From CAYJAZ01 sp964371865 (GTDB taxonomy: Bacteria > Desulfobacterota > Desulfovibrionia > Desulfovibrionales > Desulfovibrionaceae), in assembly GCA_964371865.1 (NCBI GenBank), contig CAYJOR010000045.1, positions 1 through 21,562 on the forward strand: DNA of 21,562 nucleotides, in the 5' to 3' direction. How positions within the stretch are numbered: the first letter of the stretch is position 1; every line of letters starts with the position of its first letter. Under the pieces are notes generated by a model. That model ran no database searches, had not been told where the DNA came from, and worked only from the letters and a program-made list of their open reading frames with translations. This document shows positions 1-5,771 of the stretch, piece by piece. Made by a program: the position numbers and the translations under genes.

Positions 1-465
1 AATGTTATTTTTCATACACGCGACAATGAGCGCATTGCATTTAAAAAAATTATATATAAAAATGGCTTGTGGAGACAGCTTGGAATATATCCACCAAATG
101 AACTTAGAGGATACTTTTGCTTGATGCGCCAACATGGTACAGTTTATTTATTTGCTTACTCTGATAGTAATTCAAAAGTAGCTCTTTCAAATGATTTATA
201 CTTTCCTCAAACACTTGGTGGTAAAATTAAAACTGCTCTTAAGTTATTTTTAGGAATTGGATTGATTTTTATGCTTATTAGTTCTATTGGCTCTCTTCTC
301 TTTATAATTCCAAGTAAGTATGTCGGTAGTATAGCATTAATTTCTTTTCCTCTTGTTTATGGTTATTTTATATACTTTAATCTTTTTTCAAAATATCCTA
401 AAGAAATTTATAAAAAACAAGTTGAGCTTATCAAAAAAGCTGGCATGGTTGAACCGATAATCTAA
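1..465 (+). CDS. C-terminal part of a membrane protein of unknown function (5' end outside the window)
   Basis: The reading frame is open from base 1 with no stop, so this is the 3' part of a longer gene; the TTG at 67 is not a convincing start. About 154 residues are visible. The first 78 or so look soluble (HTRDNERIAFKK, then a Tyr-rich stretch). Two hydrophobic segments follow, around FLGIGLIFMLISSIGSLLFII and YVGSIALISFPLVYGYFIYF, joined by a very short loop, which suggests a helical hairpin in the membrane. The C-terminus is a short charged tail. I do not recognise the family. The gene converges on the minus-strand gene ending at 549 and the two share the terminator at 497-533. Confidence 0.6.
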   Translation, partial: NVIFHTRDNERIAFKKIIYKNGLWRQLGIYPPNELRGYFCLMRQHGTVYLFAYSDSNSKVALSNDLYFPQTLGGKIKTALKLFLGIGLIFMLISSIGSLLFIIPSKYVGSIALISFPLVYGYFIYFNLFSKYPKEIYKKQVELIKKAGMVEPII

Positions 466-496
466 GAGTTGTATTCTTACTACATAATCGCAAAAT

Positions 497-533
497 AAAA
501 CAGCCTATCTGAAATTTTCAAATAGGCTGTTTT
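497..533. terminator. bidirectional intrinsic terminator between convergent genes
   Basis: CAGCCTAT (501-508) pairs with ATAGGCTG (522-529). The inner bases TGAA/TTCA add four more pairs around a 3-nt loop, after one mismatch. An A-run precedes and a T-run follows the stem, so it can terminate the plus gene ending at 465 and the minus gene ending at 549. Confidence 0.85.
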
Positions 534-548
534 TTATTTTATATCTAT

Positions 549-2396
549 CTAAAGTTCATTATTATAAAGCCAATCTTCGCCATATTTTTCAATAACTAAT
601 GAAAAATCATAGCCAGTGTCAATAAATCTTTTTAGCTCATCAAGACCGTCATATTTCTTTATTATATAGGCAATATTAGGTTCTATCGGAATATTTTTTC
701 TATATTTTTCTTCTGTTTCATAATCTCCTCTATCTTCTGCTTCATTGATAATTTCTAAGTTTAGAATACGTTCACCTTGTGTCATCTCAAAAGTATTCTG
801 TACTTCATAAATTGGAATAGCTTTTCGCATTTTGATAAGCCTTTTTTGGCATACAATTTTACGGATACAAGTTTCAAGATTTTTAAATTGGATCTCTACA
901 TTTTCGATTTCTTGCAAGCTAGCTTCAACAATAGGTAGATTCTTTATTGTTTTTGTATTCAACGATAAAACAGAAGTTCCGCTTGCTTGGCTTTTGATAA
1001 GTTCTTGCATTTCTGCTTGTTGCAGATAATTGAATAAATATAGAGGGTCAATGTTTTTCGCTCGAATAATAATAAATGAATTGCCAGGCAAAACTGGAAG
1101 TTTATATGAAGACTTATCACTGTAACCATTTAGTGGACTAAGCTTAAGAATTTCTTCGCTTTCTTCATTTATTGAACTCTTATAAAAACCGACTGTGCCA
1201 ATGGTTGCCTTGCTTCCCTTGAAAGCAATAAGAATATCAGATTCTTGCAGTATAAACTGCTCAAATTTTACAGAAAAACTATCTACTTTCACAAAATCAG
1301 CATCATCTGAAAGATAAAAACCTGTTAGATTATCAATATCTTTGAGTGTTGCTTCTCTAAAAATATGTTTACCAAACTTGCTAATATCCTCAAAAGAATT
1401 GCATTTATCTGTGATATTTACTCGCACATCCTGACAACGCAAAACTTCTGCATAATCACTCAAAATTCCATGCTTTTTCTGCACAATATTCTTGTTTTGA
1501 GCGAGATAATAACTAGGTGCAAGTTTTTTACTTTGTTGGTTTAAAGCTTCATCCATAGAAATTTGTAGATAGACATTTGAGTTTTCATCTTTCATGATTC
1601 TTTCAAGTTCATACTGTGAAGCTTTTGTGTGATTATGTAAGTCTATCAATTTGATACTTTTGTTCTTTTTATTATTGAGAAGCAATAAAGCGGGATATTC
1701 CTTATGCCCTTCTCGTGTTGGCTGTGCAAGTTGATAAACTGAATTGATGTGATTTTTTGTAAGTAAATCTTCTCTTATACTTTGATATTCTTCATTATTA
1801 AGAAAATTCCATGAAGTATAGATTAAGCGAGTATTAAAACTCTCATTTGCTTCAAAAAAATCTTTATTCATATTTTGAGTGTATTGAGCAAGGAAAATAG
1901 ATTTTTCTTCTAAAATTTCAGCAGTTTCAAAAACCCATTCTATTGACTTTGAATTTTCTAATATAGGCTTTACAGCTTGAAGCAAGCTATCTTCTTTATC
2001 TTTAAAATGAACTTTTTCTATTTTATTTTCAAGCAAAAGCAAGCACGGCAACAGCTCAACATCACTCAAGTAAGTATTCGAAATTTTGTGCTTTTCAGCT
2101 TCATTAGTTAAAGTTGAAGCAAAGAAAGTGCAAAGCGATGGCGCAGGAAAGAAATTTTTATAGCGCACACGCAAAGTCATCAAAATATAAAATAGATTTA
2201 TCTCACCTGAAAGCTTTACTTTTTTATCTTTTGTAAGCTTTTGAAGTTCTTCTATGTAAAAATCTGCCTTTTCATAATATTTTTGAATAAAAAGCGCAAG
2301 AGCTTCAGCCAGTGAAGCGGAAGTTGGTAAAGAATCAAAAATCTCTTTTGTAATGATTCTATAATGTTTTAAAAGTTCTTTATCATAATATATCAT
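549..2396 (-). CDS. Methylase-like / HsdS-like fusion protein with a C-terminal tail domain, catalytic motifs absent
   Basis: This 615-aa protein begins with about 180 mostly helical residues I cannot assign. Residues about 205-260 (REDLLTKN, then PALLLLNNKK and KLIDL) resemble the end of a type I HsdM methylase core, where the protein restates 'lysine-rich strand, then FIDA'. However, no DPxxGSG (motif I) or NPP[FY] (motif IV) is present. Residues about 310-515 look like an HsdS target recognition domain: LSDYAEVLRCQDVRV, then ESDILIAFKGSKATIGTVGFY, SFIIIRA and SGTSVLSLNTKTIKNLPIV, followed by a helix. Residues about 545-612 are homologous to the free-standing 78-aa proteins encoded divergently (shared KY.K.IPI.P, IIKK, GYDFS, YG.DWLY). 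It may bind DNA without methylating it. The role is unknown; assignment of the recognition domain is moderately secure. Confidence 0.6.
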   Translation of the reverse strand: MIYYDKELLKHYRIITKEIFDSLPTSASLAEALALFIQKYYEKADFYIEELQKLTKDKKVKLSGEINLFYILMTLRVRYKNFFPAPSLCTFFASTLTNEAEKHKISNTYLSDVELLPCLLLLENKIEKVHFKDKEDSLLQAVKPILENSKSIEWVFETAEILEEKSIFLAQYTQNMNKDFFEANESFNTRLIYTSWNFLNNEEYQSIREDLLTKNHINSVYQLAQPTREGHKEYPALLLLNNKKNKSIKLIDLHNHTKASQYELERIMKDENSNVYLQISMDEALNQQSKKLAPSYYLAQNKNIVQKKHGILSDYAEVLRCQDVRVNITDKCNSFEDISKFGKHIFREATLKDIDNLTGFYLSDDADFVKVDSFSVKFEQFILQESDILIAFKGSKATIGTVGFYKSSINEESEEILKLSPLNGYSDKSSYKLPVLPGNSFIIIRAKNIDPLYLFNYLQQAEMQELIKSQASGTSVLSLNTKTIKNLPIVEASLQEIENVEIQFKNLETCIRKIVCQKRLIKMRKAIPIYEVQNTFEMTQGERILNLEIINEAEDRGDYETEEKYRKNIPIEPNIAYIIKKYDGLDELKRFIDTGYDFSLVIEKYGEDWLYNNEL

Positions 2397-2424
2397 TGAA
2401 TAAATTTACCTCGAATATTTTTTG

Positions 2425-2453
2425 TTGACAATATAAAAGTTTTCTTCTATTTA
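2425..2453 (+). promoter_or_regulatory. candidate sigma-70 promoter of the small-protein operon
   Basis: A consensus -35 TTGACA (2425-2430) is followed by a 17-nt spacer and TATTTA (2448-2453). The -10 is imperfect, but it lies in the inverted repeat CTATTT-AA-AAATAG (2447-2460). It points toward the ATG at 2529. Confidence 0.5.
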
Positions 2454-2478
2454 AAAATAGACAAGTGCTACCTAAATA

Positions 2479-2507
2479 TTTTTAGGCCATTTTAATTTTA
2501 ATGTCAA
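2479..2507 (-). promoter_or_regulatory. candidate sigma-70 promoter of the 615-aa gene
   Basis: On the minus strand TTGACA (2507-2502) is followed by 17 nt and TAAAAA (2484-2479). The -10 lies inside the perfect inverted repeat CCTAAA-TATT-TTTAGG (2471-2486). It points toward the start at 2396 and faces the plus-strand promoter, so the two transcripts would overlap by roughly a dozen bases. Confidence 0.45.
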
Positions 2508-2528
2508 GTTTTGAAAAAGGAGAAAATT

Positions 2529-2912
2529 ATGCAAAAATCTTATTATGATTTTACGTATAAAAATGTAGAAGGGCCAGCTCCAACGATTGAGCTTTTTGAT
2601 GGAAACATTATGTATGATGAAACAATCAAGAAAGTTCTTGTTGAATATGCAAAGAACAATCCAGATAAAAATATTTCACTTTCAACTTTATTTACAAGAA
2701 GTTATAACTTCAACTGTGATGGCTATTCGCTCTTTATTCTTATACGTCGAGCACCAGAGCTTAGAAAAATTCTTTATAAAGCACTAAAACAGCGTGCGCC
2801 AAATTATGTGCGCTACGGTGAGCAAGTTATGTTTGAAGATGTTATTTACCATATTGAAAATGGGCAAGCGTGGGAAAGAGATGATTTAGCCACTTTTACT
2901 TTGCTAAAGTAA
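2529..2912 (+). CDS. 127-aa protein of unknown function, first gene of the small-protein operon
   Basis: The ATG at 2529 is preceded by AAAAGGAG (2515-2522), which decides this start over the in-frame TTG at 2511 lying upstream of the Shine-Dalgarno sequence. The protein is soluble, rich in Tyr and aromatic residues, with no signal peptide or membrane segment. It contains YDFTYKNVEGPAPTIELFDG near the N-terminus and a basic helix (RRAPELRKILYKALKQRAP) in the middle, ending in a short acidic/hydrophobic segment. I do not recognise a family. It is the promoter-proximal gene of nine on the plus strand, divergent from the 615-aa gene. Confidence 0.65.
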   Translation: MQKSYYDFTYKNVEGPAPTIELFDGNIMYDETIKKVLVEYAKNNPDKNISLSTLFTRSYNFNCDGYSLFILIRRAPELRKILYKALKQRAPNYVRYGEQVMFEDVIYHIENGQAWERDDLATFTLLK

Positions 2913-2960
2913 ATTTTGACTTTGAAAATTTGTATTAAATAATTTATAAGGATTTTTATT

Positions 2961-3197
2961 ATGCCGAGACTACCAAATGAACTTGAATTAGAATACGGCA
3001 GAAAAGCTTTAGCCGCATTTCAAGCAAAAAACTTTGAAGAACATGAAAAATATATGAAATTGATTCCTATAGACCCTGTAATGGCGCTGATAATAAAGAA
3101 GGTAAGAGGTGTCAAAGCTATTGAAGAGAAAATTGCAGAAGGTTATGATTTTTCAAGAGTCGAAGAAGAATATGGAAAAGATTGGCTATATAAGTAA
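2961..3197 (+). CDS. 78-aa tail-domain protein, paralog 1 (family A)
   Basis: A small, charged, mostly helical protein with AAGGA upstream of its ATG. Its pattern is ELELEYGRKALAAF near the start, then EKYMKLIPIDP, IIKKVRG, EGYDFS and a closing YGKDWLYK. I count 70 of 78 residues identical to the copy at 4271-4507; the copy at 3235-3471 is more divergent. The same pattern forms the C-terminal domain of the divergent 615-aa protein, so this looks like a stand-alone version of that domain. The IP-x-[DE]-P, GYDFS and DWLYK elements are the most conserved and probably make the core. No function is known to me; a protein-protein interaction or regulatory role is only an inference. Confidence 0.75.
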   Translation: MPRLPNELELEYGRKALAAFQAKNFEEHEKYMKLIPIDPVMALIIKKVRGVKAIEEKIAEGYDFSRVEEEYGKDWLYK

Positions 3198-3234
3198 TCT
3201 TTCATTTTAAATCACCTAGCAATAGGAGTAAATT

Positions 3235-3471
3235 ATGACGAAACTAACAGATGAAGAAGAATTAGAATATGCGAGAAAAGGATTAGCAGCTTTTTCTTCT
3301 GGCAGCTATGAAGAAGCCGAAAGCTATATGAAACATATTCCCTTCGACCCAACTGTTGCTATGATAATGAAAACCCGAATTGGTATTGAAAGTGTAGAAG
3401 AAAAAATTGCAAAGGGTTATGATTTTTCAAAGGCAGAAGAAAAATACGGAAAAGATTGGCTGTATAAATAG
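3235..3471 (+). CDS. 78-aa tail-domain protein, paralog 2 (family A)
   Basis: Same length and layout as its upstream neighbour, 37 nt away, with AGGAG before the ATG. It is the most divergent free-standing copy: ELEYARKGLAAFSSGSYEEAESYMKHIPFDP, then IMKTRIGIESVEEKIAKGYDFSKAEEKYGKDWLYK. The EKYMK-IP element of the others is SYMKHIP here, and IIKK is IMKT. Conservation is highest at the C-terminal GYDFS and YGKDWLYK elements, which are also the best-kept parts in the 615-aa protein. Function unknown. Confidence 0.75.
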   Translation: MTKLTDEEELEYARKGLAAFSSGSYEEAESYMKHIPFDPTVAMIMKTRIGIESVEEKIAKGYDFSKAEEKYGKDWLYK

Positions 3472-3506
3472 TCCTTTCTTCAAAATTATTCATAAAAGGT
3501 CAAACT

Positions 3507-4259
3507 ATGGCGAAACTGACAATTATAAGCGACATTCATGGCGCATTTAAAGCCTTTGATACAATCGCAGAAAAAACAAATGCCAACTATATTATCCAGT
3601 GTGGAGATTTTGGCGTATGGAATAGTGATACAAAGCACTTTTTGAAATATTCCGGCAAAGCTCCTGTCTATTGGATAAGAGGAAATCACGAAAACCATGA
3701 TATGCTTGATAATATCTTTGGAAAAGATGATGGCAACCATAAAATCCAAGCTATGAAAAGTGAATATTTTCCTCACGTTGATAATATATTCTTGTGTAAT
3801 TCAGGAACAGTTTTAAAGCTTGGGAACAAGAAAGTTCTTGTGCTTGGTGGCGCAGATAGCATTGATAAGGCTCGTAGAATTGAGTTTTCATCATGGTGGC
3901 GACAAGAGATTCCATCAAAAGAATGTCAAGAAAACGTGCTGAATGCAGACTATAGCGATATTGACATTGTTGTTTCGCATACTGCTCCTGCATTTGTTGT
4001 AGAAAAAATGCCCTTGATAAATACTCACTTATTTACCGATGAAGCGAATTATCATGACCCTACAACGGATTATTTAGAAGAGTGTTATAAGAGTATAAAA
4101 TCTAAAAACAACAAACTTAAACAATGGGTATATGGACATTTTCACATGTCTTTCAACTATAAATCAGACGACTGCAATTTTACTGCTTTAAATACTCTAA
4201 ACCCACATAATGTGCATCTTATCAATAAAGATTGTTATACTGTTATTGATTTAGATTGA
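3507..4259 (+). CDS. Calcineurin-like metallophosphoesterase
   Basis: This 250-aa protein has the full set of metallophosphoesterase motifs: D9-x-H11 in SDIHG, G33-D34 in QCGDFG, G59-N60-H61-E62, H158 in VVSHTAP, and G210-H211-x-H213 in YGHFH. These residues bind two metal ions in the family, so it should be an active phosphoesterase; the substrate (phosphoprotein, nucleotide or nucleic acid) cannot be read from the sequence. There is no signal peptide, so it is cytoplasmic. It is the only recognisable enzyme in the operon, flanked on both sides by family A small proteins, and its stop lies 12 nt before the next start with that gene's Shine-Dalgarno overlapping it. Confidence 0.88.
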   Translation: MAKLTIISDIHGAFKAFDTIAEKTNANYIIQCGDFGVWNSDTKHFLKYSGKAPVYWIRGNHENHDMLDNIFGKDDGNHKIQAMKSEYFPHVDNIFLCNSGTVLKLGNKKVLVLGGADSIDKARRIEFSSWWRQEIPSKECQENVLNADYSDIDIVVSHTAPAFVVEKMPLINTHLFTDEANYHDPTTDYLEECYKSIKSKNNKLKQWVYGHFHMSFNYKSDDCNFTALNTLNPHNVHLINKDCYTVIDLD

Positions 4260-4270
4260 GGAGTTGATTT

Positions 4271-4507
4271 ATGCCAAGATTAACAAATGAACTTGAATTA
4301 GAATACGGTAGAAAGGCTTTAGCAGCATTTCAAGCAAAAAACTTTGAAGAACATGAAAAATATATGAAATTAATTCCTGTTGAACCTTCTATGGCAAAAA
4401 TAATAAAGAAGGTAAGAGGTGTCAAAGCTATCGAAGAGAAAATTGCAAAAGGCTATGACTTTTCAAAGGTAGAAGAAAAATACGGAAAAGACTGGTTATA
4501 TAAATAA
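4271..4507 (+). CDS. 78-aa tail-domain protein, paralog 3 (family A)
   Basis: Nearly a copy of the protein at 2961-3197, with eight substitutions by my count, mostly in the middle (IPVEPSMAK instead of IPIDPVMAL) and acidic-to-basic changes near the C-terminus. DNA identity is also high over the N-terminal half, so the duplication is recent or the copies are kept alike by gene conversion. The start follows a GAGGAG that overlaps the stop region of the phosphoesterase gene, so the two are likely translated from one message. Function unknown. Confidence 0.75.
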   Translation: MPRLTNELELEYGRKALAAFQAKNFEEHEKYMKLIPVEPSMAKIIKKVRGVKAIEEKIAKGYDFSKVEEKYGKDWLYK

Positions 4508-4548
4508 CATTTCTAGAACTAAATATCGTTTTATATAAGGAAAATACT

Positions 4549-4854
4549 ATGTCTATCGATGGCAAAATGACAGATTATCAAATAGTTCAGCAATACCTTC
4601 CAAGGGAAACAATGATGTTTCTACGAGGAAAAACATATATGGGAACATATTCGATTATGGCACGATGGGCTATAAATAACCTTGATAAATTTCTAAAACT
4701 AGCTGAAGACGAAATTGCTCTTCTTGAAAGAGCTAATAGACAAGAAGATTTGGAAGAAGAAGCTTTACTTTCGCCAAGAGGTGAGGAGCTTTTCGAGCAG
4801 GGATTTTCTTCCTATGAAGTTCTTACCTATTTAGGTATAAATCCTAATCTATAA
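4549..4854 (+). CDS. 101-aa protein of unknown function, family B copy 1
   Basis: The ATG at 4549 has ATAAGGAAA upstream; an internal Met at codon 7 (MTDYQ) aligns with the start of the downstream paralog but has no better ribosome binding site. The protein is soluble and helical: QYLPRETMMFLRGK, then a Trp-containing stretch (ARWAINN), then an acidic helix (ALLERANRQEDLEEEALLS). It shares YLP[RK]ET-x-x-FL-x-G, I-x-RW and ALLER-x-x-[RQ]QE-x-LE-x-EAL with the next gene. Not recognised. It follows the last family A gene by 41 nt. Confidence 0.7.
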   Translation: MSIDGKMTDYQIVQQYLPRETMMFLRGKTYMGTYSIMARWAINNLDKFLKLAEDEIALLERANRQEDLEEEALLSPRGEELFEQGFSSYEVLTYLGINPNL

Positions 4855-4874
4855 ATCTATTATAAGGAAAATAT

Positions 4875-5162
4875 ATGACTAACTATAATGAAATAAAAGA
4901 ATATTTACCTAAAGAAACTTTTGATTTTCTTCAAGGACAAATTGGCGATAGAGGGTACGATATTATCATAAGATGGTCTACACATGAAAACGTAAAATTT
5001 CAAACTCTTGCACGCGATAAAACTGCCTTACTTGAAAGAGTGGCGCAACAAGAAAAGCTTGAAAATGAAGCATTATCATCTGAACAAGCTGAACAACTTG
5101 CTAATGAGGGAGCTTTTGATACTATTGCTCTATTGAACATGGATATTGGAATAGGAATTTAG
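4875..5162 (+). CDS. 95-aa protein of unknown function, family B copy 2
   Basis: A paralog of the 101-aa protein just upstream, 20 nt away, with TAAGGAAA before its ATG. Conserved positions are YLPKETFDFLQGQ, IIRWS, and the helix TALLERVAQQEKLENEALSS; the C-terminal 20 residues differ completely between the copies. The pair has drifted much further apart than the 69-aa pair that follows, so the duplications are of different ages. No function can be assigned. Confidence 0.7.
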   Translation: MTNYNEIKEYLPKETFDFLQGQIGDRGYDIIIRWSTHENVKFQTLARDKTALLERVAQQEKLENEALSSEQAEQLANEGAFDTIALLNMDIGIGI

Positions 5163-5176
5163 AAAAGGATAATTCT

Positions 5177-5386
5177 ATGAAAGACAAGAACAAACAAAAA
5201 TACCCAAAACTACCTCCTTTTGAAGAATTTATTGCTAAAGGTTTAGCTGGGCAAAAAGAAATCCTAAAAAGACAACTAGCAAATGGTGTTGCAATTTGCT
5301 ACTACGATAAAAATGATAATTTTGTTGAAGAACGTCCTGATGGTTCAATTGTTATCTTAAAAAAGGCAGAAGAAGATAGTAAGTAA
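5177..5386 (+). CDS. 69-aa protein of unknown function, family C copy 1
   Basis: A small, very charged protein with AAAAGGAT before its ATG. The first half is a Lys-rich segment and helix (KYPKLPPFEEFIAKGLAGQKE), the second a likely beta-hairpin pair ending VEERPDGSIVILKK. The pattern 'strand, acidic turn, RPDGSIVIL' is seen in many small bacterial proteins of unknown role. It matches the next gene at 61 of 69 residues by my count. It lies 14 nt after the family B gene and is clearly in the same operon. Confidence 0.72.
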   Translation: MKDKNKQKYPKLPPFEEFIAKGLAGQKEILKRQLANGVAICYYDKNDNFVEERPDGSIVILKKAEEDSK

Positions 5387-5407
5387 ATAAGATATAAGGA
5401 TAAATTT

Positions 5408-5617
5408 ATGAAAGATAAAAACAAACAAAAATACCCAAAGCTACCTCCTTTTGAAGAATTTATTGCTAAAGGTTTAGCTGGACAAAAAGAAGTCCTAAAA
5501 AAACAACTAGCCAATGGTGTTGCAATTCGCTATTATGATAAAGATGATAATTATCTTGAAGAACGCCCTGATGGTTCAATTGTTATCTTAAAAAAGGCAG
5601 AAGAAGAGAATAAATAA
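5408..5617 (+). CDS. 69-aa protein of unknown function, family C copy 2 (last gene of operon)
   Basis: A near-identical copy of the gene directly upstream, including its ribosome binding region (AAGGAT) and most third-codon positions, which points to a recent tandem duplication. Differences are conservative (I/V, R/K, F/Y, V/L, D/E) except Cys-to-Arg at residue 41. The 21-bp hairpin at 5637-5713 follows 19 nt after the stop and should end the operon. Confidence 0.72.
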   Translation: MKDKNKQKYPKLPPFEEFIAKGLAGQKEVLKKQLANGVAIRYYDKDDNYLEERPDGSIVILKKAEEENK

Positions 5618-5636
5618 ATTGAACGATAATTATAAT

Positions 5637-5716
5637 AAAATGTCAATTTAGAGTCTAAGATCTTAACTTGAATTGTGTCAATCAATTCAAAATAGACTCT
5701 AAATTGACATTTTTTT
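5637..5716. terminator. very long bidirectional terminator hairpin
   Basis: A perfect 21-bp inverted repeat (5637-5657 with 5693-5713) is followed by seven T's. The 35-nt loop holds a second perfect inverted repeat, TTGAATT (5668-5674) with AATTCAA (5684-5690). An A/T-rich stretch on the other side allows termination of the leftward hsdR message as well. The stem is unusually long for a simple terminator. Confidence 0.8.
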
Positions 5717-5730
5717 GTATGATTTTTTGT

Positions 5731-5758
5731 GTCCATTTAGGGTATACCCTAAGTGGAC
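5731..5758. repeat. 28-bp near-perfect palindrome centred on GTATAC
   Basis: GTCCATTTAGGGTA (5731-5744) faces TACCCTAAGTGGAC (5745-5758) with one mismatched pair. There is no spacer, and a T-run does not follow on either strand, so it is unlikely to be a terminator. It sits at the boundary between the small-protein operon and the hsdR gene; a dimeric protein-binding site or recombination site is possible. Confidence 0.6.
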
Positions 5759-5771
5759 AAGTCGTTTAACC

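Noticed and set aside
3486..3993. Minus-strand frames over the phosphoesterase gene
   Set aside because: Shadows; the plus frame has all catalytic motifs.
5177..5617. A CRISPR-like or other DNA repeat
   Set aside because: The two long similar segments are tandem paralogous genes with ribosome binding sites, not short repeats with spacers.
5731..5758. Palindrome as the hsdR terminator
   Set aside because: There is no U-run after it on either strand; the 21-bp hairpin nearby fits better.
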